Assembly: GCF_024168485.1 (NCBI RefSeq)
Contig: NZ_JALJVY010000006.1
Span: forward strand, 62,001 to 126,000
Length of the DNA: 64,000 nucleotides
Source of the DNA: Sphingobium sp. OAS761
GTDB lineage: Bacteria > Pseudomonadota > Alphaproteobacteria > Sphingomonadales > Sphingomonadaceae
Direction of reading: 5' to 3'
Shown: positions 1 to 9,000 of the stretch, piece by piece
Numbering within the stretch: position 1 is the first letter of the stretch
Layout of the letters: every line of letters starts with the position of its first letter
Program-made: the position numbers and the translations under genes
Notes under the pieces: generated by a model
What the model was told of the DNA's origin: nothing
Database searches by the model: none
What the model saw: only the letters and a program-made list of their open reading frames with translations

Positions 1-42
1 CGCCGCCCCGGTCATCATCTTGATGCAGACGGCGATCTTCAC
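1..42 (-). CDS. N-terminus of an EtfB-like electron transfer flavoprotein beta subunit (partial)
   Basis: Only the first 14 codons lie in the window, reading V(M)KIAVCIKMMTGAA from a GTG. The opening M-K-I-x-V-C-I-K is the usual start of electron transfer flavoprotein beta subunits. The GTG overlaps the TGA of the upstream FAD dehydrogenase gene as GTGA, so the two are translationally coupled. An EtfB would take electrons from an acyl-CoA or FAD dehydrogenase and pass them to the quinone pool. The identification rests on a very short segment and on the operon context; the remainder is off the left edge. Confidence 0.5.
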   Translation of the reverse strand, partial: MKIAVCIKMMTGAA

Positions 43-1448
43 GCGTTCGCCCGTGATCGGCTGATACCCGCACCGGCGATGCGGCCGAAGGTGATGGCGC
101 GCAGCACCGATGTGGCGGCGGGATATTCATGATAGAAGAGCCCTGCGATCTCGCCGGCGGCATAGAGGCCCGGGATCGGCGTGCCGGTTCCGGTCAGGAC
201 GCGCCCCTGCGTGTCGGTCTTGATCCCGCCATAGGTGAAGGTGATGGCGGTGGTCAGCGGGTAGGCGAAGAAGGGCGCGCGATCGAGGGGATAGGCCCAG
301 TTGGATTTGGGCGGCTCGATGCCGACGGTGCATTTGCCGTCGAGCCGGGCGGGATCGAACTCGCCGGGCTGAACCGCTCCATTATAGGAATCGATCGTCG
401 CGACCAGCGCGTCCGGCTCGATGCCCAGCTGCAGTGCGAGCTCCTCGATCGTGTCGGCTTCGATCGGCGGCTGGTCGGTGTCGAACAGCGCCAGCAGATG
501 CGGGTGATCGTGAACATGGCGATCGCCGATGAAGAAGGCGGCCTGGTTCTGGTTGCGCCAGATTTCGTAGCCGATGAGTTCGAAGGTCGCGTCCATCGTG
601 TCGCGCCCTTCGTCGAAGAAGCGCTGGCCTTCGGCATTGACCAGGATACCATAGGGACAGCCATAGATCACGGCATCGGCGCGATCGGTACGGCTATCCA
701 CCGCCTCGGCATGGATGCCATCGAACTGGCCGGCGGTGCCCGCGCCGATGTCCATCGCCATGCGGATGCCCGCGCCGCGATTATATTTGATGCCCGGTGC
801 GATGAGCCGGAGATCGCAGGCTTTGGGCCCAACATATTGGGTCAGCATCTCGGCATTGCCCTCGAACCCGCCGCAGGCGAGAATGACGGACGGGGCATGC
901 AGTGTCTTGAGCAGGCCGTCGGGTCCGCGCACCACGACGCCCGCCACGCGGCCCGCGTCGGACAGGGTGAGCCGCACCGCCTCGGTCTCATAATATATCG
1001 ACCCCATGCCTGTCGCCTCGAAGCACCGGGCGAGATTCTCGACGATCGCATGGCCGCCGCCGTTGGGCAGGCTGATCATGCCCTGCATGGTCGCCGCGAT
1101 CGGCGATCTATGCTCGATCAGTTCGACGCCATGATCGGTCAGGAAGGTGAGGCTGTCGCGGGTCTCTCGCTCCAGGGTCGAGCAGATGTCGGCATCGGCC
1201 AGCCCCTTGGACAGCTGCGCCGCCAGGCCCACCCAGAAGGGGTCGAGCCCGTCCTTGATCGTGCCGCGCAGGCCTGCGGTGGTCCAGCGGGTCGCGCCGC
1301 CGCGCTCGTCCTGGGGCGCGGCCTCCAGCACAGCGATCCGGGGCGAGCGCCCTTCCTTCTGCTCCGCCTCGGCAAAGCTCACCGCTGCCGACAGGCCGGC
1401 TGCCCCGCATCCCACGATGACCAGATCGAATGTTTCGCCCTGCGCCAT
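39..1448 (-). CDS. FAD-dependent dehydrogenase, fumarate reductase/tricarballylate dehydrogenase-like
   Basis: This 469-residue flavoprotein opens with a Rossmann FAD site, VIVGCGAAGLSAA (about residues 11-23), and ends with the second FAD contact of the fumarate reductase flavoprotein family, GLYAAGEIAG followed by YPAATSVLRAITFGRIAG. The family (TcuA, 3-ketosteroid dehydrogenases, urocanate reductase) oxidises or reduces C-C double bonds next to carbonyl or carboxyl groups. A GTG two codons upstream is possible, but the ATG at 1448 has GGGAGAG at proper spacing. It is the fourth gene of a minus-strand operon and couples to an EtfB-like gene, which fits an electron acceptor role. The exact substrate is unknown. 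Confidence 0.8.
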   Translation of the reverse strand: MAQGETFDLVIVGCGAAGLSAAVSFAEAEQKEGRSPRIAVLEAAPQDERGGATRWTTAGLRGTIKDGLDPFWVGLAAQLSKGLADADICSTLERETRDSLTFLTDHGVELIEHRSPIAATMQGMISLPNGGGHAIVENLARCFEATGMGSIYYETEAVRLTLSDAGRVAGVVVRGPDGLLKTLHAPSVILACGGFEGNAEMLTQYVGPKACDLRLIAPGIKYNRGAGIRMAMDIGAGTAGQFDGIHAEAVDSRTDRADAVIYGCPYGILVNAEGQRFFDEGRDTMDATFELIGYEIWRNQNQAAFFIGDRHVHDHPHLLALFDTDQPPIEADTIEELALQLGIEPDALVATIDSYNGAVQPGEFDPARLDGKCTVGIEPPKSNWAYPLDRAPFFAYPLTTAITFTYGGIKTDTQGRVLTGTGTPIPGLYAAGEIAGLFYHEYPAATSVLRAITFGRIAGAGISRSRANA

Positions 1449-1472
1449 GCTCACTCTCCCGTCTGTTTCATT

Positions 1473-2957
1473 TTAACCGTGATTGACCCAGACGCTCTTC
1501 ACCTCCGTGAAGGCCTCGAGGGCCTCGATGCCGGTTTCCCGGCCAATGCCGCTCGCCTTGAAGCCGCCGAAGGGGATGGCGTGGGTGCCCACGCGATAGG
1601 TGTTGACCCAGACTGTGCCGGCCCGCACTGCCTCGATCATGCGGTGCGCGCGGGCGAGGTCGCGGGTCCATACACCTGCTGCCAGGCCAAAGCGGGTATC
1701 GTTGGCGATGCGGATTGCCTCGGCCTCGTCTTCGAAAGGGATGACCACTGCGACGGGCCCGAAAATCTCTTCTAGGATCAGGCGCGAATCAGGCTTGGCA
1801 TCGGCATAGATGGTCGGCTGAACGAAGAAGCCGGGATGGTCGGGCCGTCCGCCACCTGCGACCACCGACAGCCCCTCTTCGCGCGCGCAGTCGAAATAGG
1901 CCGAGACCTTGGCGAGCTGGGGCCGGTTGGACAGCGGTCCCATCTGCGTTTCGGGATCGAGCGGGTCGCCCCAGCGCACATTTCTGGCCGTCGCGGCCAA
2001 CTGCTCGACAAACCGGTCATGGATGCTGCGCTGCACCAGGATACGCGAGCCCGCATTGCAGGCCTGCCCGGCAGTCGCAAAGAGGCTGAGGACCGTCCAC
2101 TTCAACATCTCGTCGATGTCGGCATCCTCGAACACGATGTTGGGCGACTTGCCGCCCAGTTCCAACGACACGCGCGCATGCCGCTCGGCCGCGACCTTCG
2201 CGATCTTCGCGCCTGTGGCGCCTGATCCGGTGAAGCCGATCTTGTCGACCAGTGCATGAGAGATCAGCCAGTTGCCGACCTCTCCGGCGCCGGTCACAAC
2301 GTTGAGGACACCGGCAGGAATGCCCGCCTCGATAGCGAGCTTCGCCACCAGCAGGGTGGAGACGGGCGTGAATTCCGAAGGCTTGACGATGACTGAATTG
2401 CCTGTCGCGAGGGCAGGAAACAGCTTCCATCCCAACAGGTTGAGCGGCGTGTTCCAGGGGGTGATCGCGGCGACGACGCCGATCGGCTCGCGCCGGGTCC
2501 AGGCGCTGTAGCCCGGCATCGGCATGTCGATCGTATAGCCGTGGACCGTTTCGGCGAGCGTGCCGAAGAAGCGGCAATCCTCCGCGAAGGCCAAGACGCC
2601 ATAATACATTTCGGAGAATAGCTTGCCATTCTCCCGCACCGCCGTGAGGCCGATGTCACGGGCATTGGCTTCTATGAGGTCGGCGAACCTGCGCAGGACG
2701 GCAACCCGCTGTGCCGCGGGCTTGCGCCGCCAGACGCCCTCTTCGAACGCGCGGTGCGCTGCCCTGACCGCGCGGTCCACATCCTGCTCGGTCGCAAGCG
2801 GCACCTGTCCCCAGTCCTGACCGCTATAGGGATCGGTGCAGGCGAATGCGCGCCCATCCGACGCCTGCACCAGATTCCCGTCGATCAGCATATCGACGAC
2901 CGGCCCCGCATCGCTTGCCCATTGTTTACGGATATCGGCAAAATCCTGCTGGTTCAT
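1473..2957 (-). CDS. NAD(P)+-dependent aldehyde dehydrogenase
   Basis: The 494-residue length is normal for the ALDH superfamily. ITPWNTPLN (about residue 160) and the Rossmann GFTGSGATG are followed by the catalytic Glu in LELGGKSPN and the catalytic Cys in GQACNAGSR (about residues 263 and 297), so the enzyme should be active. It oxidises an aldehyde to a carboxylate, which the CoA transferase in the same operon could then activate. The ATG has GGAGAG upstream. It lies 24 bp before the FAD dehydrogenase gene and 38 bp after the SDR gene. The substrate is not predictable from sequence. Confidence 0.9.
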   Translation of the reverse strand: MNQQDFADIRKQWASDAGPVVDMLIDGNLVQASDGRAFACTDPYSGQDWGQVPLATEQDVDRAVRAAHRAFEEGVWRRKPAAQRVAVLRRFADLIEANARDIGLTAVRENGKLFSEMYYGVLAFAEDCRFFGTLAETVHGYTIDMPMPGYSAWTRREPIGVVAAITPWNTPLNLLGWKLFPALATGNSVIVKPSEFTPVSTLLVAKLAIEAGIPAGVLNVVTGAGEVGNWLISHALVDKIGFTGSGATGAKIAKVAAERHARVSLELGGKSPNIVFEDADIDEMLKWTVLSLFATAGQACNAGSRILVQRSIHDRFVEQLAATARNVRWGDPLDPETQMGPLSNRPQLAKVSAYFDCAREEGLSVVAGGGRPDHPGFFVQPTIYADAKPDSRLILEEIFGPVAVVIPFEDEAEAIRIANDTRFGLAAGVWTRDLARAHRMIEAVRAGTVWVNTYRVGTHAIPFGGFKASGIGRETGIEALEAFTEVKSVWVNHG

Positions 2958-2995
2958 GCCACGCTCTCCTGCATTTGTTCTGTTCCCCGGTCAGG

Positions 2996-3772
2996 TCAAC
3001 CGAACATGTTCTTGCCGCCGTCAAGATGGATGACCGATCCGGTTATGGCAGCGGAGCGGGGCGAGGCCAGAAACGCACAGGCGAACGCGATTTCGCTCGG
3101 CTCGGTGTGACGGCGGATCGGGATGTCCTTGACGATCGACGCGACGAAATCCTTGTCGGCGAACTGGGGATGGGTGGTCAGATCCCGCTCGGTTGCGGCA
3201 ACGCCCGGATTGATGTCGTTGACGGTGATGCCATATTCGCTCAGCCCCTCGGCCAGCGACTTGGTGAAAACGCGGATGCCGCCCTTAGCGGTCGAATGGG
3301 GCACGCGGGTGAAGCCGCCATGGTAGCCGTCTGGCCCGTTCATGTGGATGATGCGGCCATAGCCCGCTTCGCGCATCGCAGGCGCGAACGCCTTGGCGAG
3401 ATACCAGGCGCCGGTCAGCTGCTGGTTGAGGTGGCGGTGCCAATCCTCGTCTGTGGTGTCCCAGAAATCCTTGTGCAGGCGGCGCGCGGCATTGGCGACG
3501 TAGATGTCGACACGGCCGAATGCCTCTTCGGCGCGGAGCTTTAGCTCCTCTACCGTCTCTTTCTGTCCGGCATCGCCCAGCACGACGATACCCTTGGCGC
3601 CCAGCGCCTCAGCTTCGCGCAGTACACCCTCGGCCTCCTCCCGGTTCGAACGGGTATTGATGACGACATTGGCGCCGCGTGCGGCGAATTCCAAAATGAT
3701 CGCCTTGCCGATGTTGCGGCCGGAACCGGTGACGAGAACGGTCTTACCGGTGAAATCGAGGTCCTTGTCCAT
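2996..3772 (-). CDS. SDR-family protein with altered catalytic tetrad
   Basis: This 258-residue protein has the classical SDR fold: cofactor motif TGSGRNIG (residues 15-22), VANAA in place of NNAG, and the C-terminal LDGGKNMF. The usual catalytic residues are all changed. In alignment the tetrad Asn-Ser-Tyr-Lys reads Gln118, Gly146, His159 and Lys163; the YxxxK motif is HSTAK. Spacing between these positions is normal, so this is substitution rather than misalignment or frameshift. It sits between a CoA transferase and an aldehyde dehydrogenase. It may use another chemistry or be a non-catalytic binding protein. The ATG at 3772 has AGGAGAG upstream; a GTG one codon earlier is also possible. 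Confidence 0.85.
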   Translation of the reverse strand: MDKDLDFTGKTVLVTGSGRNIGKAIILEFAARGANVVINTRSNREEAEGVLREAEALGAKGIVVLGDAGQKETVEELKLRAEEAFGRVDIYVANAARRLHKDFWDTTDEDWHRHLNQQLTGAWYLAKAFAPAMREAGYGRIIHMNGPDGYHGGFTRVPHSTAKGGIRVFTKSLAEGLSEYGITVNDINPGVAATERDLTTHPQFADKDFVASIVKDIPIRRHTEPSEIAFACAFLASPRSAAITGSVIHLDGGKNMFG

Positions 3773-3862
3773 CACGCTCTCCTAATTCTCATAATCTGCG
3801 ATATCGCCTCTGAACTGGCTCCGTCGCCCGGGGACTCAGTCGCGCTCTTGAGCGCGCCTCTT

Positions 3863-5086
3863 TCAGCCGACGACGCCCCGAGCGCGCAGTTCGCGAATCT
3901 GTTCGGGGGTACGCCCCGCCGCCCGCAGGACAGCGTCGGTATCCGCACCAAGGTCAGGTCCGGGATGACGCACATCGCAGGGCGTTCCCATCATCTTGAT
4001 CGGCACACCTGCGATCGAGAGCGGCTCCGACAGACCCTCTATCTCAATTTCCGGCAGCATGTTGCGGACAGCGAAATGAGGGTCTTTGGCGATCTCGGCC
4101 ATATTATAGACCGGACCGAAAGGTACAACGCCGCCCAGCCGCTGCATGAGTTCAGCCTTGGTGAAGCGCGATGTATGCACCGAGAGCGCGGCGATCAGCT
4201 CGTCGCGATAGATCCGTCTCCCGTCGGGCGTGCTGAACCTCTCGTCGGCCAGAAGGTCGTCAGCGTCCAGCGCCCGGCACAAAGTGGCGAAATAGGTCTG
4301 GTTGGACACGGCTATGGCGGCGAAGCCGTCGCTCGCGGGATAGATGCCGAACGGGGCCATGAAAGGTTGATGGTTGCCAACGCCTCCGGCAATGACATTG
4401 CCGAAGGAGCGCTGGTAGACGATGCGCTCGCTGATGGCGAGGATCGAATCGACCATCGCCACGTCCAGAAACTGGCCTTCGCCGGTGCGGTCGCGATGGA
4501 CCACCGCAGCCAACGTACCGATGGCCAGAAACATGCCTGGAATGATGTCGCCGATGCCCGGCCCCACCTTGGTAGGGATCGCCGGATCGGATCCGGTCAC
4601 GGCGTTGATTCCCCCCATCGCCTGTGCCACCACGTCGAGCGAGGGCCAGTTGACATAGGGACTGTTGCCCGAGCGTGGATCACCGAAACCGCGCAAAGCC
4701 GCGTAGATGAGGCCGGGCTTCCGCTCCTTGAGTATCTCATAGGACAGGCCGAGTTTCTCCATGGTCCCGGCGCGGAAATTTTCGATCACAACGTCATATT
4801 GCTGGATCAGATCGAACACGATTTCGTGACTCGCCGGGTCCTTGAGGTTGAGTGCGATACTGTGCTTGTTACGATTGACGCTGTGAAAATAGCCGGCGTG
4901 GCGTTTTTCCGTGTCGCTCGGATGATAAGGGCCGGCCCCGCGCGTGGCGTCCCCGATCCCCACAACCTCGACCTTTAGGACCTCCGCGCCGAGATCGGCG
5001 AGTATCTGTGTCCCATAGGGCCCCGCCAGTGACTGGGTGAAATCCAGCACCCGCAGACCCGCCAAAGCTCCCCTGCCTTCTGTCAC
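3863..5086 (-). CDS. CaiB/BaiF (class III) family CoA transferase
   Basis: The 407-residue protein begins with the family's N-terminal motif LRVLDFTQSLAGPYGTQILAD (read in two parts) and has the GAEVLKVE strand plus the conserved NRNKHSIALNLKDP and VVIENFRAGTMEKLGL segments, which hold the catalytic Asp region of formyl-CoA transferase relatives. Class III enzymes move CoA between carboxylic acids. I place the start at the GTG at 5086, which has GGAG seven bases upstream and gives the normal N-terminus; a TTG 14 codons earlier is less likely. It is the first gene of the minus-strand operon running to position 1, with a palindrome about 65 bp upstream. Confidence 0.88.
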   Translation of the reverse strand: MTEGRGALAGLRVLDFTQSLAGPYGTQILADLGAEVLKVEVVGIGDATRGAGPYHPSDTEKRHAGYFHSVNRNKHSIALNLKDPASHEIVFDLIQQYDVVIENFRAGTMEKLGLSYEILKERKPGLIYAALRGFGDPRSGNSPYVNWPSLDVVAQAMGGINAVTGSDPAIPTKVGPGIGDIIPGMFLAIGTLAAVVHRDRTGEGQFLDVAMVDSILAISERIVYQRSFGNVIAGGVGNHQPFMAPFGIYPASDGFAAIAVSNQTYFATLCRALDADDLLADERFSTPDGRRIYRDELIAALSVHTSRFTKAELMQRLGGVVPFGPVYNMAEIAKDPHFAVRNMLPEIEIEGLSEPLSIAGVPIKMMGTPCDVRHPGPDLGADTDAVLRAAGRTPEQIRELRARGVVG

Positions 5087-5149
5087 CTGTACGCTCCATC
5101 CTCTCAACACTGACTTGATGGCAGTCAACCATCAGCCCCGCGCATATGA

Positions 5150-5169
5150 ATGGTTATACGTATATCCAT
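5150..5169. promoter_or_regulatory. 20-bp palindrome upstream of the CoA-transferase operon
   Basis: ATGGTTATACGTATATCCAT is symmetric at 9 of 10 pairs around the central CG. It lies 64-83 bp upstream of the proposed GTG of the CoA transferase gene, in AT-rich DNA unlike its surroundings, which suits a repressor operator overlapping the promoter. The TGG...CCA ends resemble GntR/FadR or TetR operators, but no regulator gene lies beside it. Confidence 0.5.
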
Positions 5170-5186
5170 ACAAACGTAAACCCCGA

Positions 5187-5484
5187 TGACGCTCAACAAA
5201 TATGCGAGCGTGAATCAGGGAAATGGTGCGTTATGGGAGGTCGCCGACGGATGGCTCGCCGTTCGGCCGCCGCGCAGCGATCCACAGGCCGGGGGACGAA
5301 ATGGGGCCTTGGAGCACGCGGCGGCTCGCGTCGGCGGCGTCAATTCTGCCGACAGAGCATGTTGGCTAAGGGCCGCAAAGTCGGCGTTCTCCCCGCTCGG
5401 GGGATGGATGTTGGCGGCTATTGTGGACAAGGCGCGAACATGTTTCGTTCAGCAGGGACATGCCCAATTGAAGAGCAATCCTTG
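5187..5484. other. Stretch without a supported gene
   Basis: About 300 bases between the operator and the GH3 remnant. An open frame on the plus strand runs 5186-5485, but it has no clear ribosome site, no recognisable motif and a composition like antisense frames. I see no terminator hairpin or repeat. It may be the eroded rest of the GH3 gene or of a deleted neighbour. Confidence 0.35.
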
Positions 5485-6027
5485 AGGCCGACGGTCACGC
5501 CGCGTATCCGCGCCTGCCGCGCGGCGACGGTAAAGACCTGTTCGACCAGATCAAGGGCCTGGGTGCTGCCAAACGCCGGGGGGGCAGGGCAATTGGTAGC
5601 ATCCTGTGCCTCCAGTCCGTGCGCAGTTCCTCATGGAATAGCAGCGGGATGCCGAGCCGCGTCTGCTCCACCGCATATTTCTGCACCGTGTTCATGAACG
5701 CAACCGTATCCTCCCGCGCGCGGTAGGGATCAGTCATGAAACGGGTCGAGCCTGTCGCGTCGGACAGTCGCGATATCTGGCCGATGCCGTGCGGAATGGC
5801 GGTCGCCGCCTTCTCGGGCGAAGAGGTGTAGGTCGCCGGGTCGATGATCTTCGACTTGGTCATCCACAGCGCACAAAGCTACGCCACCTTATCCTCCAGG
5901 GTTATCTGCCCCAACAGGTCGGCCACGGGCGCTCGCGCTTCGGGATAGCGAGGCCCGGTCGTGCCCGGACCGGTCCTGCCGTTGCCAATGCCAGCACTGC
6001 GCGGTGTGAAAAACGAAGCACACTCAT
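5485..6027 (-). pseudogene. Decayed GH3 beta-glucosidase (5' third only)
   Basis: Pieces of a GH3 glycosidase can be read in order but in different frames. A signal-like start (MSVLRFSHRAVLALATAG) is followed by a frameshift. Then RYPEARAPVADLLGQ and ITLEDKVA run into an in-frame TAG where Gln is expected, followed by LCALWMTKSKIIDPATY and PHGIGQISRLSD up to RLGIPLLFHEE. A one-base loss follows, after which AHGLEAQDATN and LDLVEQVFTVAARQARIRGVT continue in the next frame before similarity stops. The catalytic domain is missing. It begins about 30 bp after the rhamnosidase, so the two probably formed a rhamnoglucoside-degrading pair. At least three lesions plus the truncation make a sequencing error unlikely. 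Confidence 0.85.
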
Positions 6028-6058
6028 TCTCCCGGTTTTGCAACCGGATCGGCAGCGA

Positions 6059-9000
6059 TCATACCGCGACCGTGAACTGATATTGCCCCGACCCGACGAC
6101 GATCCGGGTCACGCCCTTTTCCTCCGTCACCCGACGCGATGCCGCCACGGGTCTGCGGTTCATGCGGATCTGACGGCGCGCGCCCGGCAACACCACCTCA
6201 CCCTGCACATTGGGCGGCAGGTCCACCGACAGGATCAGCTGATCGCCCTCATAGTGCCAGTCGGTCTTGATGAGGCCCGCGATCGAAGCATAGTCCGCGC
6301 CGCCCTGCCCAATGCGGCGGTCGAAGACAGGCGCCACGCGCACCCGCCGGAACCCCGGATCGATCGGGGCGATGCCCGCGACCCGGCGAAACAGAAAATC
6401 GGTGATCGCACCAAAGGCATAATGGTTGAAGCTGTTCATCGTCCGGTCTTCGCCGTCGCTGTTCCAGCGTTCCCACATGGTGGTAGCGCCCTTTTCGACC
6501 ATATAGCCCCAACTGGGATAGGAGCGCTGGAGCAAGAGCGCCACCGCCGTTTCCTGCTGCCCTGTATCGGCCAGCGCGTCGAGGATATGGGGCGTGCCCA
6601 GGAAGCCGGTCGACAGCTTGCCGCCCCGCGCCGCGATATTGGCGGCCAGCCTGCGTCCGGCCTCCATCCGCAGTTGCGCCGGCAGAAGGTCGAAGCGGAT
6701 CGGCAGGATATAGCTGGTCTGGCTGCCATTGCCGATCTGGCCGTCGGGCTGCACATATTCCTTGAGGAAGGCGTCGCGGATCGCGCCGAACAGCGCGCGA
6801 TAGCGATCTGCGTCCGCCGTCTTGCCGATCGCGGCCGCCATGTCGGCCATCATCCGCGCATCCGCCGCCCAGAAGGCAGTGCCGATCAAATCCTTGGGCG
6901 TGGTGGCATCGCCGGGCTGCTTGGCGTCCACCGCCAGCCAGTCGGCATAGTCCGATCCCCGCGACTTCTTCCAGAGATGCGCCGGGTTACGCTCCAAAAT
7001 ATAGGCCATGTAGCGGTCCATGGCCTCCCAATTCTCGGCGATGATGCCGGTGTCGCCATAGTGCATCCACGCGGTGTGGGGCAGGATGACCCCCGCATCG
7101 GCCCAGCCGGGAGAGCTGCTCTGGCTGTTGGGCATGAAGGGCGGGATCACGTCCGGAAAGCCACCCGCCTTGGTCTGGCCGTATCGCACATCCTGCATGA
7201 AGCGGCGCGTATAGGCGTCTACATCCATATTATAGGCAGCGGCGGGCCAGAAAACCGCGGCATCGCCCATCCATCCCAACCGCTCGTCGCGCTGCGGGCA
7301 ATCGGTGGGCAGGCCGAAGAAGTTGGAGCGCTGGCTCCAGGTCGAATTGCGCCAGAATTTGGCGATTACCGGATCGCCCACACGGAAGGCACCGGTAACG
7401 GGCAGGTCGTTATGGCCAACCAGCCCGGTCAGCGTCTCCTGTGTCGGCGCATGGGGCAGGCCGTGCAGCTCGACATAGCGAAAGCCGTGATAGGTGAAGC
7501 GCGGCTCCCAAACCTCCTCACCCTCCCCCTTCAATATATAGGTATCGCGGGCGAAGGCGGTGCGCAGGTTGGACTGGTCGACCTCGCCGCTGGGCAGCAA
7601 TATCTCCGCAAAGCGCATCTCGACCTTCGTGCCCGCTGCGCCCTGCGTCCGCAGCCGCGCCCATCCGGCGAAATTCTGGCCGAAATCGACGACATGGACG
7701 TCCGGCCTGGGCTGGGTAATGGCGACCGGCGCAATGGTCCGAGTGACGCGGATGGGCGGCGCGACCTGCGGTTCGACCGGGATGTCGGGCGCGGCCGCGC
7801 GCGCGGCCGCGCGCCAGCCCTCTTCCGATGTGTCCGGCTGTGCCCAGCCGCTGCGCTCGCGCCGCGCATCATAGACTTCCCCGTCATAGATTTCCGACGA
7901 CAGGATCGCCGATGGCGCGGTGGTCCAGCCATCGCCCGTGCCGATCACCTCCGTCGATCCATCGGCATAGGTCAGTTCCAGTTGCGCCAGAACGCGGCAG
8001 GGCGCGGGACCGAAGACGAAGCGCGCGCCCTCCGAGAACTCGCTGCCATACCAGCCGTCCCCGACCCAAAGACCCAACATGTTGCGGCCCGGCTTCACCA
8101 GGCCGGTGACGTCATAGGCCTGATAGAGGATACGCTTGCTGGTATCGGTCGATTCCGGCGCCATCCGCCGGTCACCGATCTTCTCGCCATTCAGCCAAGG
8201 TTCGTAGCAGCCCAGCGCCGTGGCATAGAGACGGGCGCTCTGCACGGGCTTGGCAGCGTCGAACCCGCGCCGCAAATGCATGGCGGGATAGGCCGGCCAG
8301 GGTTCGCCCACCGGCTTCCTCTTCGCCGCTACCGTCGCGGCCCAGGCGCTGTCGTCAAAGCCGGGCGCTGCCCAGCCGTCGGGGGCGGTCGCGCTGGCCT
8401 TCCACCCGGCAGCGCTGGTGAGACGGCGGCTGTTCCCCCGCGCGTCGGTGATACGGATGATGGCGGCCAGCAGCGATCCTGGCATATTATAACTGACGTA
8501 GCGGCCCTGCGACACGCCGATCACATTGCGCCCCGGCCGAAGCGGCAGGCGATAGGTCGCCATGGTGGTCCACCTTACCGGGTCGGCATCGTCCGTTTGT
8601 ACTTCTTTGCCGTTCAGCCAGACCGCCTTCAATCCCGGACAGCTCAGCAACAGCACGCCGCTCTCCCCTCGGGCCGCGGTCAACGCCGTCCGGTAAAAGC
8701 GCGTGCCGTCGGCCGGGATGCGGTCCGTCCCGTCGATCCAGTGCAACCCCGCCTGCCGGTCCAGCGCGGCTTCCATATCCTCGCTCGCCAGCCATTGAGC
8801 GGACCAGTCGGCCGTATCGAAAAGGCCGGTCTCCCACATCGCCGGGCGACTGCGCGCACTACGCTTGCCCTGAGCGTCCCACGCCTCGACCGACCACCAG
8901 AAACGCGCGCGTGACGGCGCGGCCGGACCGCCAAAGGGAATGTCGAAGGTGCTGGCGGACTCGACCCGTCCGCTGTCCCAGACCAGATTGCGCCCTGCGG

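Noticed and set aside
129-1775. Plus-strand open frame of 548 codons
   Set aside because: Antisense to the FAD dehydrogenase and aldehyde dehydrogenase genes, without motifs.
5186-5485. 99-codon plus-strand frame in the gap before the GH3 remnant
   Set aside because: No recognised domain and no convincing ribosome site; it overlaps the end of the GH3 remnant, so I describe the stretch as empty.
5789-8914. Plus-strand open frame of 1041 codons
   Set aside because: It is antisense to the rhamnosidase, whose family motifs are clear; high GC keeps the opposite frame open. Its translation is rich in Arg, Gly and His with no motifs.
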